From the NCBI GenBank assembly GCA_033063855.1, contig CP093830.1:5704854-5768853 (forward strand): a stretch of DNA of 64,000 bases, written 5' to 3'. Below are positions 12,401-25,508 of the stretch, piece by piece. This DNA is from Smittia aterrima. Lineage: Eukaryota; Arthropoda; Insecta; Diptera; Chironomidae. The translations under genes were made by a program, and so were the position numbers. The notes beneath the pieces were generated by a model. The model saw only the letters and a program-made list of their open reading frames with translations, made no database searches and had not been told where the DNA came from. Within the stretch, counting starts at the first letter, position 1, and each line of letters opens with the position of its first letter.

Positions 12401-15400
12401 TCTCTGGTCGTTTTTCATTTTGGTCGAGAAGGAAAAGCTGATTGAAGCTTTTTCCGACAGATTTCGTTTTCAGAATTTCCTCGACTAGTGAGAGGAGTTT
12501 CATTCGAAGGAACTCAATGCTTTCGGCTTATCAACATCCATATTTAATTCGTCCAATCTTTATTGTGGCTAGCTCATCGCTTCAAGCTGAATTCCCGGTG
12601 GGCGAACATTGCTGAAAAATATATTTTTTCATCCGTTGTTGCTATGAGAAAATTATCTTCAAATTCTCGAAACAAAAATTTAAATTTGGATTCAAAAGAA
12701 GTCGTCGTGAATCACGCCACACAAATTCAAGTCGAGATAAAAGAAAAACTTCGTCGACAAGGACTAGACGAAAAATTCATTTGAGTTTCTGTAGCAACCC
12801 ATCAGCCAACAACTCAATGTCGCCTAGCGAGAGCAAGCAAACACTCCAGACTTGATTTACTGTTGGCAGTAAGATTATGAAGCAGTAAATTCTCTCCATC
12901 TTCATCTGCCCTCGCAACTCATTAATGATATAATAAAAATTTGTAACAACAACGAAAGAGCAAACATAGATTTTCGGGCTTCCTTCCAGCCTCTGCAACC
13001 ACACAAAACTCGAGCTTCGTTACGAATGGAAAAACAAAGAAAGAAGTAAGATTGCCCTTTATTGATTTTATTGAAAGAAGAGGCAAACAATTACGCTATC
13101 ATAACAGAAGGATAAATAATAAAATTCCAATTTCGATAATTCATCTTACAAAGCTCGAGTATCCGCGGATCACGTCACGCCAAAGACAGGAAAAGATTTT
13201 CCTCAATTTTTATTTCGTTATCCTCTCCCATTTTCCGAGAACTTCTAAAGTATCATCCTCATCATGTTTTTTTTTCTGACGAAACTTTCACATAAAACAA
13301 TTTTTCCTCTCATCCGACGTAAGATCACATCATGCGATGCTAAAGGGAAAATTTATATATCAAGGAAGATTCTTTTCCATTACGTTGTCGTACATAACAG
13401 AGAACGCAAGATGAATGTAAGGAAGAGATTCATGTATTTACTTTGAAACTGAAAGGAGTCACTTAACGCAAATGAAGATTTTTGAAGGAAACACCGAAAG
13501 CTTTTAAAAGTTTTTGCTTGACGCGTTGCGTAATGGTCAAAGCTCTTTCCGATATCAATTTCAAGTTTAAAAGGTTCAGAAAACTTTTCTCATTGAATTT
13601 TCAGCTTTAAACCAAGCAAAGGGAAGGAAGGACTGGTGAGGATTCCTTTTGATTTATTCGCTCCGAACTGTGCCGATAGAGTTTAATGTTAAAGTTTGTT
13701 TACGGATATCCGAACATAAAACTTTCTCTCCGAATGTCATGCCGCTCATCCTGTTCCTGTTGTCGATCAATATTGAAAAGGAATAAGTTTTTCGAGTCAA
13801 GTATTTAGCAGAGTCGCTTCAAAGCACGAGAAAGGTGAAAAAGAGCTTATTAACTCAGCAAGAGTCTTTAGCATCGCGTTGATAAAATGGAATGTGCAAA
13901 TATGTATAATTTCTTCTCGAAGGAGACGAGCTTAAGAATTCACCTTGGCGGAATGATTTGATGGGAGGAAGCATAAAAAATCATGACACATACAGACGCT
14001 CGTAACTTTAAACAAGCGAGAGCAGCGTGCAGAAGACGATGGAGAATTTATAAGGTGCTTTGGCGTGGAGTGGCGAATGAAAAAATAATGGAAGCAGAAG
14101 AAAAATTATGCATTTCTCCGAGGGTGGGACTGCGAAGCAAAAAAAAATATATGATCGCGACGTGATACGGGAGATTCCCCAGTCTTCCACGCTCATGGAG
14201 CTCGTTATTCAGTTTGTCTTGAGCAGGATTCCATCTCTTCGTCTCTATCTATGTCATTGCAGTTGTTGGATTCAACAGACTGTGGAAAAGAACAGCGAAT
14301 TGAGCTTTCATCTGCAAGCGAACGACTTAAGCGAAACAAGATGATTCCCATCGCTTTACATTTCAAGATAAGTACAAGCAAAGTAATGCTGAGACATTCT
14401 CTTCTTCTTTGTTCCATGACATTCAGTACAATCAGAAGAAGCTTTTTTTATAAGAGTTCAAAATGCGTCGTAGAGTTCTGTCATTAGCAAACTCTGAAAT
14501 ATCGAGCTCTCTCATGCTTTCCATAAACCATAAAAGCTGTCGTCGCCATACAAACCCTCTCACACACAGAGCGTCGAGTGGAAGAAATTGTTATGTGCTC
14601 CAGTTTTTTTTTTGTTGTTATGTTAGTCCCTCGTATCACAAGGGTGAACTCTCCCGTAAACATTTATGCTTCAAAAACCTACTTTCAATTTTCTCAAACA
14701 AAAAAAAATATGAAATGATATTGAGAATGTTTTTATTTCATCTCCATCGATATTTTCATTCTCGACTTTGTGTATTTTATCATTCGAGATATCCAGCAAA
14801 GCAGACAATTTGACTCGAGTTCATTTTTTATTGTTATCGCTTGATCCAACGATTTTTGTCCCTTTTACGTTAAACCAAAATGAAAATTGTTTAACAAAGC
14901 GCGAGATGCAAACCGTTCTCCATCCAATCGACCGTGCATAAAGTTTCGTGATAATAGATCATCGCGTTCAGCATCCAACAAGCTCGAGGAAATTTACAAT
15001 TTATGAACATTTATCCCGTCGACGAATTGAAGCATAAATAGATTCCGTTCTCGTTGTAAACCGCTCTCATATGCGCATGAAGACTGTATCAACATGAATT
15101 CATTTTTCATTCTCAATTATTGTCGTTGTTGTGGAAGAATCATGAGCGAGGATTGTGGCGTTGCCTTGTAAGTGCCACGTTTACCCACTCGCTCCGAGAA
15201 CAGATGATGTGCTTAATTTATGTCAAAGCACGACTGATATTTTTCAGACGCGTTCAACTTGAAGCTGCTACGTTTCACCAGCAAATCATGGAAAAAAATC
15301 TCTCTCGCTTTCGTACATAAATCCAAATTAATTTCTAGTGCCATCCAGCGAACAAAGAATGAAAGCGACAAGCATAACTTCTAATCTAATCTGAAATTAA

Positions 15401-18400
15401 ATTCTGACAGGAACTATGAGAGTGATAGAGACTTACTCAACTCTATTCAGCTAGCGCCAAGCTGAATGACAATAATGCTCTCGTCTCCTCGTTGACGTAC
15501 ATTGTCCTGATAAATAAAGTTGATGACTGACAACGGTCGTTGACTGCAAAGAGAAGAATCTTCAGAGAAACGTCCAACGACGACAATCACTGAAATTAAG
15601 TTCCAAGAACAAGAAAAAGCTTGAGGGCGAGAAGCTTTCAATTTGTAAAACAAATTTTATGGAGTGTCAAGTTACTGCTAGAAGGAGTTTAAGCTGATGA
15701 TGGTTTTGCAAATGTTTCCTTTGATCTTTTGCATTTCGAAAGCTTTCAACTAGAAATGAAAGAGAAGCTGAAGAATTCCTTCGCAATATGCATCGAAAGA
15801 CGAGTTTTCCTATGATTTCAACTAACAAGTAATTTGATCTCTCTCTCTCTCTTCTTAATTATTGAGAAAATAGTTTTCTGTGAGCTCTGAAAGTTAGCAA
15901 TTTTTTTGATTCCTTGTTAGCAAAGCTTGCCGAAGAAATTTCCGATGTGCGTGTGACTGAATCAATAAACGCCTTTGCCTTTCTCGCAATGAATTTATTA
16001 TTATTTTCTCTCACTCTCGTCGGCTCGTTGTGCAAGATGTTACAAAGCATCCAACACGCTCCTTTCTAGATCAGCCCTGAATCGACCTTTCATTTCGTCC
16101 GGAACGACTCGAGTCTGGTGTAAATATGTAAATAAACTTTGAGCGAAACAAGCTCCGACTTTATTCTTTATCCCTTGGAAAACGAGCTAACAAACATCCT
16201 TCTGCATATTCATTGGCCTTCAATATTGTCGTCGGGAAAAGGAAGAAATCAGTTTCAGAGTCGACGAGCAAGAGAAAACGAACGAAACTTTGATGATGAT
16301 GATGTCTTTGCTATTGCAACGACGTCGTCTAAAATATTTATTGCGTACGACTTGTCAAGATGAAGAGAATGACACGAAATTTTCTCAATTTTAATAATGA
16401 TTCACAATAAGCTCATTTAGTCCTCCCATAAGCTTCAGAACGTTGCAATATTTAGGTTACAAGGCCTAACAACACAAGACTGAATGACAATGGCAAAAAA
16501 GAGCTTATGCTGGGTGAAAGGAAGAAGAATTAACGTGAAAGTTTCATCGGTAAATGGGAATTGTTATCGTTGAACAATTTCACTTTCTAATGATATCTTC
16601 GAGAGCTTTACTTTTGTATCAATGATGCAGGATGAGAATGGCGAATGAACCTTTTCTCCTTAACTCCAAAGTTTAGCATAAGTTTGGAGATCCTTGAAGA
16701 GGAGCTTCAACAAAAGGATAAAAGAGATAAGGAAAAGAGTAATTCTGTTTGTGACAACATACAAGTTGAGGGTAGAAACGAACTCATGATGAATGGAGTG
16801 TAGTTTGGGAAATATGTAGTTAAAGGACTTAATTGAGAGGCGATACTTGTGATTTTTAGGACTCATCGAAACCGGGGCAACGGAGAAGCCCTAACGACCT
16901 TTTACTTCAAGACTTGTCTTTCATGCCATTGAGGAATGAAGAAATATCAAATGCTATTTTGCCATGAATTATTTATGAGAGCGAGAGATGGGAGAAGTCG
17001 ATGTCGTTTCGCTGAAATATCTCTCGACTTAATTGGATCCTATAAACTTTGTAGCGATAAATCCGGAAGGAAAAAAAGAGAAATTTTAATATCACATTTT
17101 TTTGTCCATTCCGCTGTCGTCATCCTCGTGCGGGTTATCAACGAACTCGCTTGCCGCTCGATGAGAGCTGCGGTAATAACAATTTATTTTTAAGCCTCAT
17201 GTTTTAATTAATAAGCTTGCTAGCTTCGTCCGCTTGAACAATGTAACTAAAAAGCAATCATGTCATCATATAATTGAGCTTCTACCTTCAATAGTTTCTC
17301 GGAAATTCTGCTTCGTTTGCCAAAAAAGAGAAATAGAAAAAAGTTTGTGAAGAGCTTTGCTGGAAATAATCGATAGCAAAAGCAAATTTGCCTTCTTCTA
17401 CTTACATCGTTTGTCGATTCTTTTCTTCTCTTTGCTTTTCCGAGCCTTCTTCTTATTGCTTTTATATAGTTCAGTGTAACGCCTTGGAAATATCCCGACA
17501 ATTAAGATTTTATTGTTGCCATTGAATGAGAGAGAAGAGAAAGAGGAGGAGGAAGAAAAACTTAATTACTTCTCTTCTGCTGAATTGATGATTATTTACT
17601 AACGCTCTTTGAGTGGAATAAAAGTTTAAAGGATTTCAATGAGGGTGGAGTTTTAGCTCGAGCTTCTACGTTTTGAGTTTGTTGATCTCTGTGATTTTGC
17701 ATAATTTCGCTCAGACAGCTCACGACACAAAAAAAAATAGAAAGGAACGTTTGCTATGTTCAACTCAATGTCCCCTAAAGCTCAATTTTGAACCTAGCGC
17801 GACCCGAAATATCTCGAGAGACTTTCATGTCATCTATTCATGTCTAAAGTATCTGGGCAATGAGTTGAAAACAAGCATTAGCATGAAAAAAGATCGAGCC
17901 ATCTAAATTCATTTCCAATTTAAAAACAAAAAGAAAAATTCTCGTCGTTTCCTTCTCTCCCTTCTCTTCCTGATGTTAAAAAGCTTTTTGAAACTGACAA
18001 CTTTTACAAGTCACTCCCTAGTGGCCACGCTTTCTGTTTCTCTCTCTCAATGTGATGTACACAAATGAAATTTTTCTAATTATTCATTCGGATGTGCTTT
18101 TCCCCCTCACTCAGTGTGCTGCTGTCATGTTTGGTGTGATAAATTTGAAGATTGAGTGTCGTACTCGACTCATAACAATCGCCATCTGTTTCACGGGTAA
18201 GTTGTTTTGATTCGACTCTGCTGGGAGCTTTCAGATGTTGCCATGGATGTTCTTCACGTTTCTCACCCCTTTTTCTGCCATCGACAAATGAATGGAATGA
18301 GCCCTTGCGAATCATGGAAAAATTTATGAAGCTTGTTTACAATGTCGCAGCATACACTCGTAAATAAATAATTGGAGCAATTGTGACTTTTCCGCTTTTT

Positions 18401-21252
18401 AAAATTTACGAGACATGCTAACAAGATGAGGAGCTTTAAAGCTTTTTAGAAAAACATGAAAGCTTTAATAAAGTTTTAGTCGCCAGCTTCGATAAAGTTT
18501 TGTCGTGATTACAAAATAATTCAACCGATGTCAACGAAAGTTTGAATGTTTTCCTAATTCGTTTCTGAACAGAGTTAACGCAACGGGAAAGCGAAGCTCG
18601 GGTTAAATATTTAGGATGCTGAAAGGCAATTTCCGCTCGAAACTCGGCGCATTTGCATGTGTGTAAAGCTTTAATTAGATTTTAATTCAATCAAATTCAC
18701 ATTCGAATGGATTCGAATTTTGCGGAAAATCCATGCATACAAATTAGGCTCCGCTTAACAGTCGCAGAATATATTAAACACCCAATAGCTGCAGTTAACT
18801 AGATTGCTTAATTTATGCTTCTGTCAATTATTGATTAGTTTCTCTTGAATTCGAAACCTTTAATCGAGTTGTCTTGGTTTTGTCTTCGTTGTGATGATTA
18901 TATGAGATGATTTCAAAAGCTGCTCTTCTTAAATTTTAACTCAGAATTCGTAGGAAACCATTTGAGATGGAAAACGTGGGAGATCATTCACTTCTAAGAG
19001 ATTTGGGAGCTCCAGACGTAAAAGGATTTTAATCGTTTGCAGTTTAAGAACTTTTCATCTCGGATCATTTCACTAAGTTCCATTACCTGAAAGCTTCTTA
19101 TTTCTTGATAAAGCTCTATCTAAATACTCAATATTTATTCCGAGAATAATTAATATTAAAGTAATTTGATGTCGTTCGTCGATAATCTTGAAAGTTTTCG
19201 ATCAAACTTTTACAACGAGTGAAGCTTCTCATGATTGACGAACTCTACCATTAAAGGCTTTAATTTAAAGTCATCGCTAGCAGCTTCATTGTCACACTTC
19301 AATTTATTTCCAGCTGAAGAATTTTAAAATAAGCGACGGAAAGTTGTCGACGCGAGAGAGGCTTTTATCGCAAAAACGAAAGTTTATTGAATTATTGAGA
19401 ACTTTTTATTTTATGAAACTTAGTTATCTCTGGAGTGCGCAGTCGAACAAGATGAAAGAAAGATTCAAGGAGCAATAATAAACTTTTCATCGATTCACTT
19501 TCAAAACAAGCTTTATTTACATCGCTTGCATGTTTTGAGCTTGTTAGAATTTTTCGCTTTCTTAAATAACACTGACAAATTGTTTTCTGCGTCGTTAGGG
19601 GAATTTATGATTTTATGACTCAGAAATGCCAGAGAAGAACTGCAGAGACTTATGAATCTCATCATGCCCTAATTCCTCATGCATATGATGAAAGAAAAAA
19701 GTTTCATTTATAAGTCGCGAGCATTTCAGATTCAGATGAAAGCAAGAAAACTTGAAAATGTAGATTTAAGAATAAGTTCCCTCTTTTCATTCTCTGCTGA
19801 TTTCACATTAACACGAGTCAATTTACTTGAATGTCTTTGCGGAAAATCTTAAAACGAAAAGTTTTTCTGTCAAAGACTAAAAAACTTGAGGAATTCAAGC
19901 TGCCTTTTGTACAATTCCATCATCAGTCTTGATTAGCAAGATGAGAAAAGAACAGCACACAACAACGTGCTCTAAACTGAAAGCAGAAGCTTGGGGAAAT
20001 TTAATTAATTTTGTTAGTTTGTTCCATATTTTTTGCTCCTTCGTCTTCCGTTTTCCGCTTTTTCTCGTCGACTATGAAGTTTCCACTTTTTCTCTGTCCA
20101 TATATCAAAGTCCTTTCACTCCCAGGAAACTGCTTCAAACTCTCGAGACGACGAACTAAGAAGAAATGGGAGAAAGAGCTTGAGATGTCATTGATGGGAA
20201 CTTAAGGATCGTGAGTAGGTAAGTTTATCCGAGAAATTTCTAAGAAAAGCTCAACTCAGGGCCTTGTGATACAAAAAAGAAAAGCTTTTTCAAGGTGGAG
20301 AGAGATGAAAAATCTAAACGATTTTAAATTTAATTCCAAGCCATCAATAATGTTTCGACCATTTTTCATGTTAAAGAGCTTCTACATAGCTGGCTGGCCT
20401 TTCTTTGTTAGGGTTTGAGGAAGCACGTTGATGGATTAGAATCGGAGAAATTTTATTGCAATTTCTCTTTCTTTTTCCCCTTAAACTCTGCCAAGAGCCC
20501 TAACCATTTATTTAATGAGAAAAAATAACTTTTATAAACGATTGCTCGTCTTAATAGTTTCAAATGCTTTATTCTCGGCCATTCGCTTACAGCGGTGCTT
20601 CAGTTTTATTGCAAGTACTTGCACCATCTCCACATGCTGAGGTTTCATTAAGTTCTGCGGATGCTTTCAGACCTTCGAACAACAAATTTATTTGAAAGCT
20701 TGTTGATTGATCACATTAAAAAGTTTTATTACAAATTTAATGAAGTTGTAATTACTTTTTTTAATGAGAGATAAATATCACATATGATTAGAAGTAAAAA
20801 TATTTACCTTCAATATATCGGGAAATAAAATGAGTTGCAAAATTTACAGGAAACATATTTGTATTTCATCTAAAATTGTTGTTTGGCAAAGGGTTTCCGA
20901 ATTTTTTTTATTAAAAGTACTTTAAGTCAGCCGATCAGTTTCTTTAAAAACGGTTTTATTTAGGCAATTTAGCTTTCTTCTTTTATTTAAATGATTTGGA
21001 TCAATGATAATTAACAACTCAACATAAGTCTTGGTTTAACGTGGTAGTTTAGCTTAATTAAGATTTTGTTGCCGTTACATGAATAATTCGAAAAAACGCG
21101 CTCAGCGGGCAAAATTAGAACTAAAATCAGCTTTTCGGGATACTAAGCTTTGCCGTGTGTAAGCTCCGTGTACAGTTCGAAAGCTCCGATTAAAGAATTT
21201 ATTCTTCGGAGTAATAAATATCAATTTAAAGCGTTCAAAAGCAAATTTTAAA
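9422..21252. other. 11.8 kb stretch without recognisable genes between bili and Caliban
   Basis: This stretch probably begins with the bili 3' UTR (AATAAA at 10511). The rest shows only short, unrelated open frames. I recognise no protein domain, tRNA or transposon end. A CT run lies at about 15839-15853. The hexamer AAGCTT is strikingly common: I count about 20 by eye, for example near 11095, 11149, 12445, 13498, 15617, 15632, 15740, 18439, 18459, 19222 and 20282. About four would be expected from base composition. Such a large gap between two otherwise compact genes could hold cis-regulatory DNA or a non-coding RNA, but nothing I can read proves either. Confidence 0.6.
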
Positions 21253-24200
21253 ATGAAGACAAGATTTAACACATTCGACATCGTTTGTGCTCTAACAGAG
21301 TTAAAGAGGTTTGTCGCATTACAATCGATAACTTTGAGAAAATTACATTTTTCTTGTTTTGTTTACAAATTTAAGCCAACGAGGCTGTCGACAAATTGTG
21401 AAATTAACTTGTATTTCCTTTTAGACTCATCGGCTATCGAGTGAATCAGATTTATGACATCGATAACAAAACCTATCTAATCAGACTTCATCAGAATGAA
21501 GAGAAGACTGTGTTGTTGCTCGAGAGTGGCAACAGGATCCACACGACGGTAAATAAGAATTGCTTGATGTCTCTGACTCATCGACAATTCAATTACATCA
21601 AACACTTTCTATTTTAGGCATTCGAATGGCCAAAAAATGTTTCTCCCTCTGGATTCACGATGAAACTTCGCAAGCATCTGAAGAACAAAAGATTGGAAGC
21701 AATCGATCAACTCGGAATTGATCGTATCATCGATTTACAGTTTGGAACTGGCGAGGCTTGCTATCATGTGATACTTGAGTTGTACGATCGAGGAAACGTA
21801 ATCCTGTGTGACTATGAATACGTCATTCTCAACGTTCTGCGTCCTCACGTCGAAGGTGAAGAAATTCGTTTTGCTGTTCGTGAGAAGTATCCACTGACAA
21901 GAGCTCGTGATGATGATGGCGCACCCTCTATGGATATCGTTAAAGACAGACTTTCTCAAGCTCATCCTGGCGATAATCTTAGAACAGTTTTAAATCCACT
22001 TCTTCCCTATGGTGCTTCGCTAATCGATCATTGCCTTATTCAGCATAAGCTTCATCAATGCAAAATTGGAGGAGAAAAGCCTGAGGAAGAAGGTGCTGCT
22101 GATGGTCAGAAGAAGAAGAAAAAGAAAAATCGTAACAAGGACGGGAATCAAGATTGGCGTGACTTCAACTTGGATCAAGATTTCGCTACGCTTATGAATG
22201 CCATTAACGATATGCACTCAATGTTGCAAACTGCAATGAAGGAGCCGTCAGCTGGTTTCATTGTTCAAAAGAAGGAAATTAAGCCAACCCAGGATGGAAC
22301 AGAAGAATTTTACTTTACAAACATCGAGTTTCAACCTTTTCTTTATAATCAATACTTGAAGGAACCAGTTCGTGAGTTCGGAAGCTTTGTTCAAGCCGTT
22401 GATGAATTTTATTCTAATTTGGAAAGTCAAAAGATTGATCTGAAAGCCTTCCAACAAGAGCGAGAAGCATTGAAAAAGCTTTCGAACGTTCGTCAAGATC
22501 ACGCACATCGATTGGAAGAACTTTCCAAAATTCAACAAGTTGATCGTAAAAAAGCTGAGTTGATCACAAGAAATCAAGTTTTAGTCGACAGTGTCATTTA
22601 TGCTATGCGAACTCTTCTTGCAAGGCAATTGTCATGGCTTGATATCAAAGACCTCATCAAAGAGCGCCAAGATCAAAAAGATGAAGTCGCTTCCTACATT
22701 CGTCAGTTGAAACTCGAGACTAATCAAATAACTTTGAGGCTCTCAGATCCTTTTGCAAACTTAGACGAAGAAGATGAAGACGAAGATCAACGAGAAGAAG
22801 GAGAACAGAAGCTTGATACAATGGACATTGACATCGATCTTGGTATCAGTGCTTACTCAAATGCTACTCGTTACTACGATCAGAAGCGTGGGGCAGCAAA
22901 GAAAGAACAGAAAACTATCGAAGCTAGTGGAAAGGCTTTGAAATCGGCTGAGAAAAAAACTCAACAGACATTGAAAGATGTTCGAATCCAAACATCGATT
23001 TCAAAGGCTCGAAAGGTTTTCTGGTTTGAAAAGTTCTACTGGTTCATCTCATCAGAAAACTTTCTCGTAATTGGAGGTCGCGATCAACAACAAAACGAAC
23101 TTATCGTGAAGAGATATTTACGAGCAACTGACGTTTATGTTCACGCTGAGATTCAAGGAGCTTCGTCTGTTGTCATCAAGAATCCTGGCGGCGGAGATAT
23201 TCCTCCAAAAACTCTTTTGGAAGCGGGAACAATGGCAATCTCGTACAGCGTGGCTTGGGACGCAAAAGTTGTTACAAGTGCTTATTGGGTCAAAGCAGAT
23301 CAAGTCAGCAAAACTGCACCAACTGGAGAATATTTGTCGACTGGAAGTTTTATGATTCGTGGAAAGAAAAACTTTCTTCCACCTTGCCATCTCATTCTGG
23401 GCTTAAGCTTCTTGTTCAAGCTTGAAGAAAGCTCAGTTGATCGTCATCGTGGAGAGAGAAGAGTAAAGAAGTTTGATGATGATGCTTCAAGTGTAATGAC
23501 AGAGAATGAACAACTTGATTCGATTCATGAGGAAGAGATTCCAATCGAGTCCGACGGGGAAGACGAAGATGATGAGAAAGATGTTCCTACTGACGATGTC
23601 GAAACTCTTACAATCGAGGAGAAAGCAGAGCTTGAAGCTTCTGAAAGTGAAAGCGAAGAAGAAACAGCTTTCCCCGACACTCACGTTAAAGTCGAACACA
23701 CTACAGGTCAAGTGGAAGTTCAAGCCGATCCCAAGTTGGAGCGTATGTTGTCTGAAGACAATCACGAAGAAGTTACGCTTATCCAAGCAGCTCCATTGAA
23801 AGTTAAAGAGTTCAAAAAGAAGTTAAAGCCACAAAAGAAACAACAGCAAGTTCCAGTACCGAAGCTCCAAGAGAAAGATGACGGCAAGAATCAACCGAAA
23901 CGTGGTCAAAAAGGCAAAGCTAAGAAGATCAGAGAGAAGTATAAGGACCAAGATGAGGAAGACAAAGCTATGATAATGGAGATCCTGAAACCAGCGGGTT
24001 CCGGTAAAGACAGTCGCAAAACTAAGAAGCAAGAAGAGGAAGAAAGTTATAAAAAGTCAGCTGCACGAAAACCTCAACCGAAACCTAAAGCAAACGAAGA
24101 AATGGATGATACTCCAGCGGCTGATGAAGTCGACATGTTAGACTCATTAACAGGATTCCCTGTCGATGAAGACGAATTGTTATTTGCAGTTCCAGTTGTG

Positions 24201-24491
24201 GCGCCTTATCAAACTCTTCACAATTACAAGTAAATTAACAAATTATTTCAATGATTGATTTCTCTCTAACAGATTTTACATTTTAGATTCAAAGTTAAGC
24301 TCACACCAGGAACCGGAAAACGTGGTAAAGCCTCCAAGACAGCGCTAGCAATGTTCCTTAAAGACAAAGCATGTACGAGCAGGGAGAAAGATCTTCTCAA
24401 ATCCGTTAAAGACGAAGTCCTCGCTAGAAACATTCCTGGCAAGGTCAAAATATCAGCTCCACAACTTCTTTTCAGTAAAGTCAAGAAGTGA
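21253..24491 (+). CDS. Clbn: Caliban / NEMF (Rqc2 family), ribosome quality control factor
   Basis: NEMF/Rqc2 binds the 60S subunit carrying a stalled peptidyl-tRNA, recruits the Listerin E3 ligase and directs C-terminal tailing of the stalled chain. Four exons join in frame: 21253-21308, 21425-21548, 21618-24229 and 24287-24491, giving 998 residues; human NEMF is about 1,076. The NFACT-N domain opens with MKTRFNTFD, so Asp9 is present. The Asp-Arg pair (about 117-118, in ELYDRGN) is also present; both are the residues linked to tRNA binding and tailing in Rqc2. A charged coiled-coil middle follows. The NFACT-R/DUF814 region is at about 525-640 (IGGRDQQQNE, GRDQQQNE-type core), then an acidic and lysine-rich linker. 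The NFACT-C domain ends in IPGKVKISAP. The ATG chosen is the family start. MOCS2A begins 220 bp downstream on the same strand. Confidence 0.97.
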
Positions 24492-24711
24492 AAAGCAAAC
24501 ACAAACTGCGTTATTTTGTTGAAATTGTTAATTATTGAAGCGATCATTAAACGAACCATTGGACAGAAAAATTGTTCGTGACTTGTTGAATGCGTTTCCT
24601 CACAAATTTTGCAGCATTTTACAAACAAATCTCATCCGACTGTCCCCCTTGTATGTTTTTGTTATCTTCGAGAAGCGAGTTTTGCTCTTTTTCATCGAAA
24701 TGTGTTGCTAA

Positions 24712-24966
24712 ATGGACGTGGTTACAATTAAAGTTCTGTTCTTTGCTGTTTCAAAGGAGATCTCCGGTCGAAGTGAAGCAGAATTCCAAGTAAAATCAAA
24801 GATTTCGTACGACGAACTAAAACAAGTTATTTGTGACGAATTCGGGTTAGAGGCAATCAAGAGAAATATCATCTTAGCTGTCAATCAAGATTACTGTGAA
24901 GAAGGAGAGTTTCTGTTAAAAAACAACGACGAACTTGCTGTGATTCCTCCACTTTCTGCTGGTTAA
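24712..24966 (+). CDS. Mocs2A: MOCS2A, molybdopterin synthase small (sulfur carrier) subunit
   Basis: This is an 84-residue single-exon ubiquitin-fold protein of the MoaD/MOCS2A type. Its C-terminal glycine is activated to a thiocarboxylate and donates sulfur to precursor Z (cPMP) in molybdenum cofactor synthesis, in complex with MOCS2B in the cytosol. What shows this: length, the opening VTIKVLFFAVSKEI, the NNDELAVIPP segment near the end, and a terminal glycine. The protein ends PPLSAG, so the penultimate residue is Ala instead of the usual Gly of the Gly-Gly tail. The stop codon (24964-24966) is separated by one base from the MOCS2B ATG, which implies one bicistronic mRNA as described for human MOCS2. 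Confidence 0.93.
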   Translation: MDVVTIKVLFFAVSKEISGRSEAEFQVKSKISYDELKQVICDEFGLEAIKRNIILAVNQDYCEEGEFLLKNNDELAVIPPLSAG

Positions 24967-24967
24967 C

Positions 24968-25508
24968 ATGGATTTCCTTAAACTTACATCAGATAAGCTC
25001 GATCCAACAGCTATAAGTGAACTAGTAGCTCAAGAGACTTGTGGTGCAGTTGCCATGTTTGCTGGAACAACTAGAGATAATTTCGATGGGAAAGAGGTTT
25101 GTCTTGAGCTAAAGAATGAACAAAGAATAAATCACTTACGATTTCATAATTAATTTCAAGGTCATTTCACTCGAGTATGAAGCATACGATGAGATGGCGA
25201 AAAAAGAGATGGCAAGCATTTGCTTTGAACTGCGACAACGATGGCCTGATATCAAAAACATTGCAATGTACCACAGACTTGGATTTGTTCCTGTTAAAGA
25301 AGCGAGTGTCGTGATTGCAATCAGCACACCTCATCGAACTTCCAGTCTGCAAGCTCTTCCGTTTGCTCTTGATGAGCTGAAGAAACTTGTGCCGATTTGG
25401 AAGAAAGAATATTACAAGGAAATCGCAGGTGAGGAGTCGTCACAATGGAAAGAAAATCCTGAGTGCACTTGGTCGAAAAAGCATCAACTCGACAATCACA
25501 ACATTTAG
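24968..25508 (+). CDS. Mocs2B: MOCS2B, molybdopterin synthase catalytic (large) subunit
   Basis: This is the MoaE-type subunit that transfers sulfur from the MOCS2A thiocarboxylate to make molybdopterin. Exons are 24968-25096 and 25161-25508, joined at phase 0, giving 158 residues. Family landmarks are CGAVAMFAGTTRDNF near residue 25, ISLEYEAYDEMA, YHRLGFVPV and VPIWKKEYY, the last carrying conserved lysines. The tail SSQWKENPECTW matches the conserved C-terminus of the family, so the stop at 25506-25508 gives a complete enzyme. The ATG lies one base after the MOCS2A stop; reinitiation or leaky scanning is needed unless a separate transcript exists. A strong splice donor (CAG/GTGAGG at 25426-25434) lies inside this exon and permits an in-frame fusion to the MBIP exon downstream. 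Confidence 0.95.

Noticed and set aside
18904..18926. TGAGATGATTTCAAAAGCTG resembles the bantam microRNA
   Set aside because: The seed is altered (GAGATGA instead of GAGATCA), several other bases differ, and I could not find a matching hairpin arm.
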